Shown piece by piece: positions 37,885 to 47,748 of a stretch of DNA of 64,000 nt (positions within the stretch are counted from its first letter, which is position 1; each line of letters begins with the position of its first letter). This DNA is from Oidiodendron maius Zn (lineage: Eukaryota; Ascomycota; Leotiomycetes; Myxotrichaceae): assembly GCA_000827325.1 (NCBI GenBank), contig KN832904.1, positions 86,437 to 150,436 of the forward strand, in the 5' to 3' direction. A program made the position numbers and the translations under genes. The notes below the pieces were generated by a model. That model had not been told where the DNA came from. It did no database searches and worked only from the letters and a program-made list of their open reading frames with translations.

Positions 37885-40251
37885 ATGTCCTCAGATAAAA
37901 GCGGAAGCTCTTCGTCACGGGGGCCAGTTGCTTCCCAAGCATGTAGCACGTGTCGATCAAGGAAGACGAGATGCGACGAGAAGAGACCGAAATGCTCCTA
38001 TTGTGAAAGAGTCCATGCTCTGTGCCACTATAGGGAGCCTGTGCCTACAAAGTAAGAAACATGCTGGCCGCCTGGACTCACTCTAATATTGACCAGGAAG
38101 GACCTAACATTGCAAGAGATACTTGCGACAATAAAGTCCTTGAATCGTAAGATTGATAAAATTGGCGAGGCTACTGAGCTTAACAGGTTCAATCGACAGA
38201 CCGAACATAGTACGAGTCCGAAAGTTGTTAGCCAACTAGATATTTCAGAGCCGATACAGCACCCTATATCTTCCTTTCGTGTACCACAACAGAATATTGG
38301 CGAAGTGCAACGAGTCCTGTTATGGCCAGCAGTTGAGCAGCTCCTACAATGTGAGCTTGATGAGCTTCACCTGTGGGATGCTTCTTTATCGCCTGAGGTA
38401 TGGCTAGCTAAAATTGCTGACGACTTTGGCCATCCACTGGTGCTCGAAAGCCGGATTGATATTGTTTGTGAAAATACTTCTTCCCATTCTGAGATGCCTC
38501 ACGCAGTGTTCTTGGATAAGGGAAGTATCCAAGAACTCTGCGGGGCTTTTTTTGCCTCGTTCCACTACTTGTACCCTATCCTTGACCAGAGTTACTTTGA
38601 GCATACCTTACTCCCCCAGATAATAGAAACCTCCTTCTCAGAGTCGGACGAAGCCTCCGCCTTAGTTCTTTTGGTGCTAGCTCTTGGTAGTGTCGCGCAG
38701 CAAGGATCAGTTGGACTGCCAGTTATTGAAGCGACGGACGGGCGGCCTATGGGTGTTAAAGGAGGATCTGTCGACTGTCCTCCAGGCCTAGCATTTCTGT
38801 ATGAAGCTTTGCGACGGATGGGCGTCCATTTATCCGCATGCAGTTTGACTATGCTACAAAGCTATATCCTCGCCGCGTATGTACACAGCCCTGTGGGATC
38901 TGTAGCAAATACTAAAGTCTACATAGAATATACTATGCCCAATGCTCTCGAAACCTGGTGAGAATAGATCATGAGCTTTATCGATATTGAACTGAAAGTG
39001 CGTAAGGAGTATTGGCGAATGATAGAATTGTGTTCTACATCATGCCGAACTCTTGTAAAAAGGTTTGTGGATCCCATACCAGCAAGCTTCTAAACTGATT
39101 TGGAGAGCGTCAACAATTGGACCACAATAGAGAGCGACAGAATAATTAGGTGTTATTGGATGTGTGTCATATTAGAAAGGTGGATTTTCCAACACTTTAT
39201 CTCGCAGAAAACAACTGATAGTGTTTGGTGGGCCGACCGGGGAATTGGGGCTGAGCAAGACTCATATTACAGATTTACAGGATTACATCCCGCTACCGCT
39301 ATTTTTAAATGATACTGAGATGCCAAAGCCGTCGCTCGAGACATTTGTTGAGCAACATTTTCTAGCTCAGATCTCGCTAAGGACACTTATGAACCGAGTC
39401 AATGACACGATACGTTCATGGCGTATGAGGCCCATCCTGTCTATATTCTCGTCTCTCTAATAAAGTCAAGGGGATCCCGTTAATAGCGATACTCGATCCA
39501 TCTCGATACTGCCGGAAGTTATCATTTCAGAGTTATCTCAGCAGTTACATGCCTGGCGCGATTATCTCCCTCCTGCACTCAACTGGCATGACGACAACAC
39601 GATTGGAAATATTTTGCAAGCAGCAGAGTCTGAAGGTATCGAGCTCCAGCATGGCGGTTTACCATATAAGGTACTGGATCCTGTGTCGGTGTTGAACTCT
39701 ACATTACAGACGCGCTATAAATTTGCTACATATCTCATTTATAGACCATACATCTATAAGGCTCTTCATGAACCAAACACAGTTACTACAGAGGACCTGC
39801 ATGGTTGTAAAACAGCATTACTTGTGTGTTTCATACGCCTTTATGTTTTGACTGACTCTAACTTGAAATAGGCCTGCACCTCTTGGCCACTAGTGCTGCC
39901 GGTTTTCCAACCTTACAAGAGACTTATCCCCCATATATACGAGTACAGTCATATGTATGCTCTCTCGGTCCCTTGCTTGCTGCTTAAATAGCATTAATTA
40001 TGGCTGATCACTTATTTATATTTAGTTTTTCCTCTATTTTAGTACTCCTGCACGTCTGTAGTTGCAGTATATCACTTGGACCGCTTATTCACAGCGAACC
40101 GTTTTCCAGCTTAATAGCAGAGAGCACAGCTTCTTTCCTTCAGTGGCTAAACGACATGCAGATTGTGCATCCGGTCGCTGCATGGTGCTGGCGGCTTGTC
40201 AAGGTACTCTATAAGGAACACCAAGCCGTCAGGCCGCAAGGCCATGAGTGA
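37885..40251 (+). CDS. Zn2Cys6 transcription factor with fungal_trans domain
   Basis: Nuclear regulator. A nine-exon path keeps frame for 652 residues: 37885-38051, 38097-38876, 38927-38957, 39007-39062, 39108-39220, 39273-39422, 39471-39823, 39872-39954, 40026-40251. The zinc cluster spans residues 20-47: CSTCRSRKTRC and CSYCERVHALC, spaced C-x2-C-x6-C-x6-C-x2-C-x6-C. The splices rebuild the middle homology region: SYILAAIYYAQCSRNLEYWR, ELCSTSCRTLVKR, IRCYWMCVILER and LQDYIPLPLFL. Later are LHAWRDYLPPALNWHDD and YLIYRPYIYKALHE. Eight introns of 45-71 bases is many for this family, yet every join restores expected residues. No cluster-mate is adjacent; the NRPS-like gene is 3.4 kb downstream. 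Confidence 0.85.
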
Positions 40252-41314
40252 AACATACAGAGTTCTGCTAAATTCCGGATAATACAGTTCGTTCGTTCGA
40301 AAGAACTCACTTTCAGTTCTACTTTTCACTATACACACCCATGGGCTTAAATGTTAGCAATTGATATAGTAATCTTACGTGCATCTTAGGGATTAAAGAC
40401 GTAGCTACATTCAATAGTTGGGTGCCAAATACACGTCTCTCCGGAAGCCGAAAGTAAAGCACCTTAGTAGTATTCCTACTGACATTACCTATAAAAGTGG
40501 GAAGCTAGCCATAAACGCTGCTAGAAGCGTTCAAGGTTATGTGCGTCCAAAAACTACGTGGTGTACATATCACATACGGGCAGATCACTCTCCTCGTGTG
40601 GCAAACAGCACTTCTCAGCATCGAACGCCGGCCGTCAAAGCGTGGATCCTAGCAGGGCTACCAGAGTAACGCACTCTGCGGCGAAGCAACCGTCAGTATT
40701 CTGACCATTTGGGTTAGGGTGTGATCTAGGTGTCGTACGGCGGTCTAGTTGCTTGATGTTATCACATTTGCGGCGTAGATGTGACCGGTCCGAGCATAGG
40801 CCGCCTGCTTAATTTCACCATACTTATCGTATCGCATTTACGGCGTAAATGTGCAGAAATAAGGTTGGGCGGGAAGTAAGGATTTTAGAAATGCACATCC
40901 GTAAATAGAGTCGATGTGTATAGAGAATGGAACCAGCGGGCTTTCACGGTGGCGTGCGGGGTATTTTCGTTACGCTGCGAACTACTCTTTTGATGGGCCT
41001 CGCGTAAGATGCATTCCAGTAAGAATCGCCGATACTCGTACATTTTGTCAAGCACTGCTTCAGCCCAATGCAGCATATCGGAATAGTGTGTCATGGCAGG
41101 CCCTTTTCCTATTTGACCGGCCCTAAAACCAAGTTCTCAGACATTATATTTATCGTCTTGCTTCGCCATGGCAGACTGTCATCCATTTCAACAACCAAGT
41201 TCTGGGATGTGAGGCGTATCACCACGGCTCTTGGCCATTTCTCTATCCCTGCTCTTTCTAGAAGCCAAGGATCGTTAACTCAACTTTATCCAAGCTATTG
41301 CTTCGTTTCTCAAG
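40252..41314. other. Intergenic with repeat relic
   Basis: No gene seen. Contains the second copy of the taacgcactctg repeat (40668-40860) and a near-palindrome catttacggcgtaaatg near 40837-40853. Confidence 0.5.
40668..40860 (+). repeat. Repeat relic, copy 2 (taacgcactctg)
   Basis: Begins taacgcactctgcggcgaag, matching 35862 onward, then carries two versions of a near-palindromic segment (tcacatttgcggcgtagatgtg and gcatttacggcgtaaatgtg, the latter a close palindrome). Likely a decayed transposon fragment. Confidence 0.5.
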
Positions 41315-41612
41315 ATGAAACTATTATCTATAATTCTCATGCCTCTACTTTGCAGCTCAGCTCTAGGCTACATTGGCCAGCTGTGTCAAAGTACAGCAGT
41401 GAGTTTAATATGATCATTTGCGATGCTATTCTGGTACTCCAAGGCTTGGCTAACGGAGCCTCTAGAACAATTGGGACACGTGTGAAACTACTACATGCAT
41501 TTAAGTTGAATGCGGGAACTCGGATCTAATATTTTAAATGCTAATTGTTTAACTCTTAACCAAATAGTGCTGCTCAGACTACTGTTGCGTCAACGAATGC
41601 ACTCCTGTATAA
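41315..41612 (+). CDS. Candidate two-exon cysteine-rich secreted mini-peptide
   Basis: Not visible as a single open frame. Exon 1 (41315-41398, 28 codons) encodes a signal-peptide-like start, MKLLSIILMPLLCSSALG. A GTGAGT donor at 41399 and a TAG acceptor ending 41567 bound a 169-base intron with the branch-like cttaacc. Exon 2 (41568-41612) continues in frame for 14 codons and stops at TAA. The predicted precursor is 42 residues; after cleavage near residue 18 it would have six Cys (24, 29, 30, 34, 35, 39) spaced C-x4-CC-x3-CC-x3-C. Five of those six Cys lie in the first 11 codons of exon 2, which is unlikely by chance. Family and function are unknown. It could also be coincidence, since the gene is tiny and has no homologue I recognise. 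Confidence 0.4.
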
Positions 41613-42170
41613 TGATGTATGGAAGTGTCTTTCGACGATATCAGCACTTACTAGGGTTACACTGCGCAGAGGCTTCAGTTAATGGATATCGCTGCCATAC
41701 ACACTGCAAGTATTAGTATTAGTGGATCTTCGTATTTCGGATTTCTATCTACTTATATACGAGAAGATCTGGCTATGTAAAGGGGCGGTCAAGAAAGATT
41801 ATAATGGAAGCAGTTTATTAACATCCTACACCCTAATCCCGTCCTATAAGTAGTGTTTAGTGCATTCAATCTTAACTTTTATGGAACGGTATTCATTCTT
41901 AAGGTGACGTCACGAAACAAAGTTTCTAACAACATATTAAGGGGTGGTAATATGCATATCTAATCCTTTATAAAGCACTACTTGTTTCTTATTGCAATAT
42001 ACATCCTAGTTCCTGTTAGTATTATTATGTTAGGTGATGCTAAATGTTACTAGATCAAGCAAATGCGTCATAAATTTCAAACGTACTCAAATCACAACAA
42101 TTTTAGTCCATCGTTTGTAGAACCTATGGACTGCAATGGCCAGTCCGATATCCATGATATGAGGTTCTAG
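41613..42170. other. Intergenic
   Basis: Between the mini-peptide candidate and the epoxide hydrolase relic. AT-rich, no gene seen. Confidence 0.5.
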
Positions 42171-43052
42171 TCTCCTGACTGGTGCCACCAGATTGGGGCG
42201 TTACAGGCGGGAGGGTTCGGTGTCATGGCGCCTGGCCTGCTGGGCTACGGTTACAGCGACAGCCCCTCTGCAAGGGAAGCCTACTCCCTGAAGAACATGA
42301 GCAACCATACTGCCGAAATCTTAAGCAAATTATGCATTGCCAAAGTCGTTGGCGTGGGACACGACGACTGGTACGTTAAATTACTCCTCTCCTAGCTTGT
42401 TCTCTTCCGGTGGAGCCAAGAAAATGGTCTTCGATTAACGAAACTGTATACATGAGGGGCTGGCTCTACCAGACGATCAGGCCTTTTGGTCTGCTTGTAT
42501 ACATGGCATCTCGAGTGCCTTATCTACGCAATCTTCATTGCGATATGGAGCCCAGGGCGGGGTCCATGCATCTGGGTCGGTGAGCAGTCAGTGCCGACTC
42601 AAGATTATGCTGAACTTATTCCATTACTATATACGCTGAATATATTAACAGAAAAGTTTTCTGGCTACGCAAAATTTGGATATTAGGAGTTATTTGAGAC
42701 TGAGGGAGGAGGGAGGTTATTAGGCAGCAATATACGTACCTTGCAACCAAATGTTCTCTAATCAAGACACTAATCTTGCCACTGGACTTTATCTTCTCTC
42801 CTTTCTTCCCAGAGAGTCTGGAGACTTGAAGGACAGATCTGGCGCCTATTGGTACTGCAGAAGCTTGGGCCGCTACAAACAAGACGGCCCCCTATCCAAT
42901 CTGGTTGCGGGGGGAAGGAGGCAGTGACGCAAAAGGAAATCCTCGCCAGAATGACGGCAAGTTGTATGGCGGTACTATGTAGAATTCAACCACTAAACAA
43001 AGTACGGGAGGAGTTATGCCAAATAGTTCATCGAGAACTCCGGCCATTTTAG
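42171..43052 (+). pseudogene. Decayed epoxide hydrolase-like alpha/beta hydrolase
   Basis: Remnant of a soluble epoxide hydrolase-type gene. The first block (42171-42371) encodes PDWCHQIGALQAGGFGVMAP, then GLLGYGYSDSP and VVGVGHDDW, matching the region up to the nucleophile loop (GHDWG in functional relatives; here an extra Asp follows and the next exon is not found). A second block near 42650-42720 has EKFSGYAKFGY then ELFETEGGGRLL, with TAG at 42684-42686 where Trp is expected. A third block from 42812 has ESLET, then TGA at 42827-42829 where Trp is expected, then RTDLAPIGTAEAWAATNKTA. Both stops fit G-to-A change of TGG. The N-terminal exon with the HG-x-P motif is absent. Confidence 0.6.
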
Positions 43053-43322
43053 CTTGTCGAATTAAGCTAGATAAAACTATTTCGAAGTGTTCTTGATTAT
43101 CGGCTTCATTGCCAGTATCCTCGGTATTGATCCTGTGAGTAAACGCTGTGGACGTGGGCGTGTTCTAGTTCCTGTGGTTGACAGGCTAGCTGTTACTATG
43201 CCTTCCTTTCTCAGGCTAACAATCGTGTTAGAGAAGGTCCGAATAGGAATAATTAGTGGCTGAACCGGAAGTACTTATATAAGTTAATCGCTTTGAGACT
43301 CGGTTCAACCTGACCTTGTTAC

Positions 43323-43637
43323 TTGAACTTGGCAGCCAGTCCTAATATAGTCTGCGGGTTGCCTGGTTGGTTCGCTAGTGTTTTTACGCGATTGGGTGTT
43401 TCCTTAGGGACTTTCCCTCTGCTAGTTAGGGTTAGCCCTCGTTTCCCAGCCTTCCTCGAAGACGATGCTGCAGAGGCTATACGCCGGGTTAGAGAGAGCT
43501 TAGATATCCAAACTGCCGTTAATCTTCTTAGATCGTACGGGGAACGACACAATCGGTCGGAACTCCTCCGCTTGGCTGGCATATTTGCCCCTAACGACAC
43601 CGCCAATTCATACTTGTTGTACAGGCGTAAGACATAA
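43323..43637 (+). CDS. Hypothetical short frame upstream of NRPS-like gene
   Basis: A 104-codon plus-strand frame starting near 43323 and ending 65 bases before the NRPS-like start. The second half is helical in composition (DDAAEAIRRVRESLDIQTAV, NLLRSYGERHNRSELLRLAG). The minus strand is also open here, so coding is uncertain. It may be a remnant of a longer gene; no family recognised. Confidence 0.25.
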   Translation: MNLAASPNIVCGLPGWFASVFTRLGVSLGTFPLLVRVSPRFPAFLEDDAAEAIRRVRESLDIQTAVNLLRSYGERHNRSELLRLAGIFAPNDTANSYLLYRRKT

Positions 43638-43701
43638 AAGCTGCTTATCGTAAACTGACGAGAAAGTTCAATTTTTATTTTTATTTTTGAAGTAGTCCAC
43701 A

Positions 43702-46700
43702 ATGGTCAAGACACTCGGCCCACGGCCAGATCTCTACGAGGAAGATGTAGAAGAGACTGCTGCGGTCCCAGGTCACCATAAACCTGTCAGTCATCAAAAC
43801 GGTCAACTATTGAATGGGGAACGTATAATCAGGGATTCCATAGGCATTTCCGCGTCCTCATTAGTCAAAGCGCAAGCACCTTTCCGAGCCCAGCCTAAGC
43901 AGCACTTGGAAAATAGGCCTGCTATAGATATAACGAAGGACTTATCGGCCCTCATTCTTCAGCAAATGCAAGCTACACCCGATGCTATTGCTTTGGAGGA
44001 TGAAACCACAATACTCACTTATGCCGAGCTGGACCGCAAAGTTAGCGCCCTAGCTAATCGCCTCCGTGATCATGGGGTTGTTCGTGACAGTCTTGTGGGT
44101 GTGCTCTTTGGGCGCAGTGCTGACTATGTAATTGCCTGTCTTGCAGCTCTTCGTGCCGGAGGAGCATTTTTGGTCCTCGAAGTAGCTTACCCTCCCGACC
44201 TCTTGGCTGACGTGCTTGACGATGCAAAGCCTGTGGTAGTGGTCACACATGCAGCCCTCGCACGCCAAATCAAGGCCAAAGTGCCACTGATTATTTTGAA
44301 CGAACCGGAGAAGGCTGTCGAAAAAATAAAGGAGCGTTCTCCTTTGCCCGCAGACAATGATCTGGCACGACTTGCCTTTGTCTCTTACTCTTCTGGCACT
44401 ACTGGAAAGCCCAAAGGTATTGCAAATCCACACCGTGCGCCTGTACTATCATATGATCTGAGATTCCGCCTCAGTGATCTTGGCCCTGGAGACCGCGTTG
44501 CCTGCAATGTCTTCTTTGTTTGGGAAATCCTGCGTCCTCTTCTGAGAGGAGCGACTGTCGTAGCAGTCCCCGATGAGGCAAGCTACGACCCTGCTGCACT
44601 CACAAACTTCCTCTCCACCAGGAAAATCACTGAAACTCTCATGACACCAACGCTTCTGGCTGCAGTCCTCTCCCGCCACTCACAAATGGGAGCCAACTTG
44701 CCAGACCTACGCACGCTATGGCTCAATGGAGAGGTTGTCACCACAGATCTCGCTCGTCGAGCTGCAAAAGCCCTCCCGAAAACACGTCTACTCAACTGCT
44801 ACAGTGCCAGTGAGACTCACGAGATAGCTTGTGGAGACATCCGAGATATTCTTGATATCGAATCTCCATTTTGTGCAGTTGGGCCACCCATGGATCCGGA
44901 GCACACTTATATTCTTGACGGAAATGATCATGAAGTGGAGGCTGGATCCATTGGAGAGTTATTTGTCGGTGGAGCTCTTCTCGCACGCGGCTATCTCAAT
45001 CTTCCTGAGGCTACTGCCAAAGCTTTCAAGCCGGATCCTTTCAATCCACAGCCGGGAGCTCGCATGTACCGGACCGGAGATCTCGCAAGAATGCTACCCT
45101 CAGGAGCTCTCCAGATAACTGGCCGGGTGGGAGCCATGATAAAGCTGCGAGGCTATTCTGTTGTTCCTAGCACGATCGAAAATGCTGTTGTTGAGCAGCT
45201 CGCAGTCAGTCGTTGTGCTGTAGTTGCACACGGCGAAGGTCTTGAACGACAGTTGGTTGCATATGTTGTCCGTGATAGCGAGGAAATCGAAGAACGCACA
45301 GTTTTGACAATAGACGAATCTGGATTTAGCCCAGTGGCACGACGAGCACTCACTTCATCGCTCGCTCAATATATGATTCCAACTTTATGGGTTGAACTTG
45401 ATATATTGCCGACCCACGAAGTCTCTGGGAAAGTCGATCTCAAACGCCTCCCTCCTCCACCGATGGCTAAGTCACGAGCCATGCCCATTTCCAAAGGTAA
45501 CAAGATTGAACATAATACAAAGATCAACGTTGAAAGCATTGCTGCAATGTGGGCCGCATCTCTGAACGCAACTCCTGGTTCTGTGACTCAAGAACACACA
45601 TTTTTCGATCTGGGTGGACATTCCTTAATACTAGCAGATCTGGCTTCCAGACTCTCGAAGACCTTTGGATTTCCCATCTCCGTAGCTTCCCTTGTCGGAA
45701 ACCCAACTCTGGAGGGTCACGTGGAAGCTGTTCGCTCCGCCCGTGATGGCCATACGGCAGCAGTGCAAGCAGAATTGCCATATGTCTTACGTTCTGATTC
45801 TACTCTACCTCAGGACATCCAGCCCCTGGGTGCCAAGATTTGCGCGCTTCGACATGCAAGCTCAATCCTGTTGACAGGCGCCACTGGCTTCTTGGGAGCC
45901 TTCTTACTCAGTGATCTCCTAAAAAGAACGTCTGCTCGCGTTGTGTGCCTCGTACGTTTCAATGATATCTCCCAAGATAACAAACCGGCAGCAATAGCAA
46001 GACTGCGAAGAAATCTACTAGATTTGGGTCTCTGGCAAGACTCAATGCTGGATCGTATTGATGTCCTGCCTGGAAATCTTTCTCGACTACGTTTGGGCCT
46101 TTCCCCGGATGCGTTTGAAGAGCTCGCAGCGAGCATCCAAGTTATCGTACATGCCGGTGCTACTGTTAACCTTGTGTATCCCTACGCGCCATTGCAGGGC
46201 GCTAATGTTGGCGGCACCAGAGAGATTCTGCGTCTGGCGTGCCGCGCAGGTGCGACGCTGCAGTACGTATCCACAAACGGCGTACTACCAGCATCAAATG
46301 AAGGTTGGTCAGAAGATGCGATGCTTGACATTGACCTAGTGCCATTGAAACTCGCAGGAGGCTATGGTCAGACGAAATGGGCGGCTGAGAAACTTGTCCA
46401 AGAAGCTGGTCGTCGTGGACTGCCGGTGAGAATACTGCGCCCAGGAACTATAAGCGGTCACAGTATTTCGGGCTCGACAAATGCTTATGATCTTCTTACA
46501 GCCTTGATTGTAGAGTCCCTGCATATTGAGTATGCGCCAGATATCGAAGACTGGAGTGCTGAGATGACTCCAGTCGACTTTGTAAGCAAGGCTATTATTA
46601 CTCTTTCCAATAACACCAATATGGAGCAGCAAATCTTTCATCTTGGCGACTCTAAACCCGTTAATACGAGAAAACTGTTCGAAGATCTCAAAGGGCTAGG

Positions 46701-47748
46701 CTACCCTACGAAATTTATTCCATGGGATGACTGGGTTGCGCTATGGACAGAGAAGAGAGGCTCGACTAAAGGCGGCGAGGGTTCGTTCACCGTTGACATT
46801 CTCCGAGGTGGCATGCCAACCATTGACTACTTGAAAACCAACACTGTACTCAAAGACGACTTAACCAAGCCTGCGTTGGAAGGTCTCCAGCGGCCCAAAA
46901 TCGACATCCAGTTACTGGAAACATATGCTCGTCACTGGTATGCTAGAGGTTGGCTACCACGACCGCCTTTAGTATCCAACAAGTCAACACTCAATGGTTT
47001 CGGTGTGAAGGGGCCATTAAGTGGATGCGTAGCCGTAATAACTGGTGCATCGTCTGGTATCGGTGCTGCAGTTGCAGTTGCTCTCTCTCGAGAAGGTGCC
47101 CACGTTGCTCTTGCTGCACGACGTGTCGATGCCCTCGAAACTGTCAAGGGAAAGCTCATCGGACCAGGAAAAGTTCTCATTCAACAAACCGACGTTACTA
47201 AAATCGCAGAAGTTGAAGAGCTCATGCGTAAAGCAGCTGAAGATCTTGGCCCTGTCAATATTCTCGTTTCCTGTGCTGGAGTGATGTACTATACGATGAT
47301 GGCCAATGCACAGACCGAAGAATGGGATCGTACCGTCGATGTTAACTGCAAAGGCCTACTCCACTGCCTATCTTCTACCATTCCTGGAATGCTCTCCCGT
47401 GGTAGTGGCCACATCGTTGCCATTTCGTCAGATGCAGGCCGCAAGGTCTTTCCGGGCCTGGGTGTCTACTCCGCCAGCAAGTTCTTCGTCGAAGCCACGC
47501 TTCAAGCTCTTCGTCTCGAAACTGCGGGTTCTGGTCTCCGTATAACTAGTGTGCAGCCTGGGAATACGGCTACAGATCTGCTGGGGATGTCGACAGATGC
47601 GGATGCAATCAAGAAGTACGGTGAACCCACAGGTGCTAAGGTACTTGACCCTGAGGATGTGGCGAACTCGATTGTCTATGCATTGCGTCAGCCCCAGCAT
47701 GTCGCTGTAAATGAAGTGCTTATTGAGCCTCGAGATGAACCAATCTGA
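43702..47748 (+). CDS. NRPS-like carboxylate reductase, A-T-R-SDR (glycine betaine reductase-like)
   Basis: Intronless 1,348-residue enzyme. An adenylation domain (about 70-600) carries the core motifs LAFVSYSSGTTGKPKG (near 226), LLNCYSASETHE, RMYRTGDLARM and GRVGAMIKLRGY. A thiolation domain has FFDLGGHSLILADL (near 634; the Ser takes phosphopantetheine). A thioester reductase domain has LLTGATGFLGAFLL (near 721) and YGQTKWAAEK (near 886). A C-terminal short-chain reductase has VITGASSGIGAAVA (near 1110), NILVSCAGV and YSASK (near 1255). No condensation domain is present. The order means ATP-dependent loading of an acid, reduction to aldehyde, then to alcohol. The same A-T-R1-R2 order is established for fungal glycine betaine reductase, which makes choline; the stretch GIANPHRAPVLSYDLRFRLS resembles that group. 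Substrate assignment is inference. Start context cacaATGG is good. Confidence 0.93.
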   Translation: MVKTLGPRPDLYEEDVEETAAVPGHHKPVSHQNGQLLNGERIIRDSIGISASSLVKAQAPFRAQPKQHLENRPAIDITKDLSALILQQMQATPDAIALEDETTILTYAELDRKVSALANRLRDHGVVRDSLVGVLFGRSADYVIACLAALRAGGAFLVLEVAYPPDLLADVLDDAKPVVVVTHAALARQIKAKVPLIILNEPEKAVEKIKERSPLPADNDLARLAFVSYSSGTTGKPKGIANPHRAPVLSYDLRFRLSDLGPGDRVACNVFFVWEILRPLLRGATVVAVPDEASYDPAALTNFLSTRKITETLMTPTLLAAVLSRHSQMGANLPDLRTLWLNGEVVTTDLARRAAKALPKTRLLNCYSASETHEIACGDIRDILDIESPFCAVGPPMDPEHTYILDGNDHEVEAGSIGELFVGGALLARGYLNLPEATAKAFKPDPFNPQPGARMYRTGDLARMLPSGALQITGRVGAMIKLRGYSVVPSTIENAVVEQLAVSRCAVVAHGEGLERQLVAYVVRDSEEIEERTVLTIDESGFSPVARRALTSSLAQYMIPTLWVELDILPTHEVSGKVDLKRLPPPPMAKSRAMPISKGNKIEHNTKINVESIAAMWAASLNATPGSVTQEHTFFDLGGHSLILADLASRLSKTFGFPISVASLVGNPTLEGHVEAVRSARDGHTAAVQAELPYVLRSDSTLPQDIQPLGAKICALRHASSILLTGATGFLGAFLLSDLLKRTSARVVCLVRFNDISQDNKPAAIARLRRNLLDLGLWQDSMLDRIDVLPGNLSRLRLGLSPDAFEELAASIQVIVHAGATVNLVYPYAPLQGANVGGTREILRLACRAGATLQYVSTNGVLPASNEGWSEDAMLDIDLVPLKLAGGYGQTKWAAEKLVQEAGRRGLPVRILRPGTISGHSISGSTNAYDLLTALIVESLHIEYAPDIEDWSAEMTPVDFVSKAIITLSNNTNMEQQIFHLGDSKPVNTRKLFEDLKGLGYPTKFIPWDDWVALWTEKRGSTKGGEGSFTVDILRGGMPTIDYLKTNTVLKDDLTKPALEGLQRPKIDIQLLETYARHWYARGWLPRPPLVSNKSTLNGFGVKGPLSGCVAVITGASSGIGAAVAVALSREGAHVALAARRVDALETVKGKLIGPGKVLIQQTDVTKIAEVEELMRKAAEDLGPVNILVSCAGVMYYTMMANAQTEEWDRTVDVNCKGLLHCLSSTIPGMLSRGSGHIVAISSDAGRKVFPGLGVYSASKFFVEATLQALRLETAGSGLRITSVQPGNTATDLLGMSTDADAIKKYGEPTGAKVLDPEDVANSIVYALRQPQHVAVNEVLIEPRDEPI

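Noticed and set aside
38404-39460. Reading the 37.9-40.3 kb regulator as a frameshifted pseudogene
   Set aside because: Each apparent shift is removed by a short intron that restores conserved residues and keeps frame to the final stop.
43319-43702. 127-codon minus-strand frame before the NRPS-like gene
   Set aside because: It overlaps a more protein-like plus-strand frame and has a basic, low-complexity composition.
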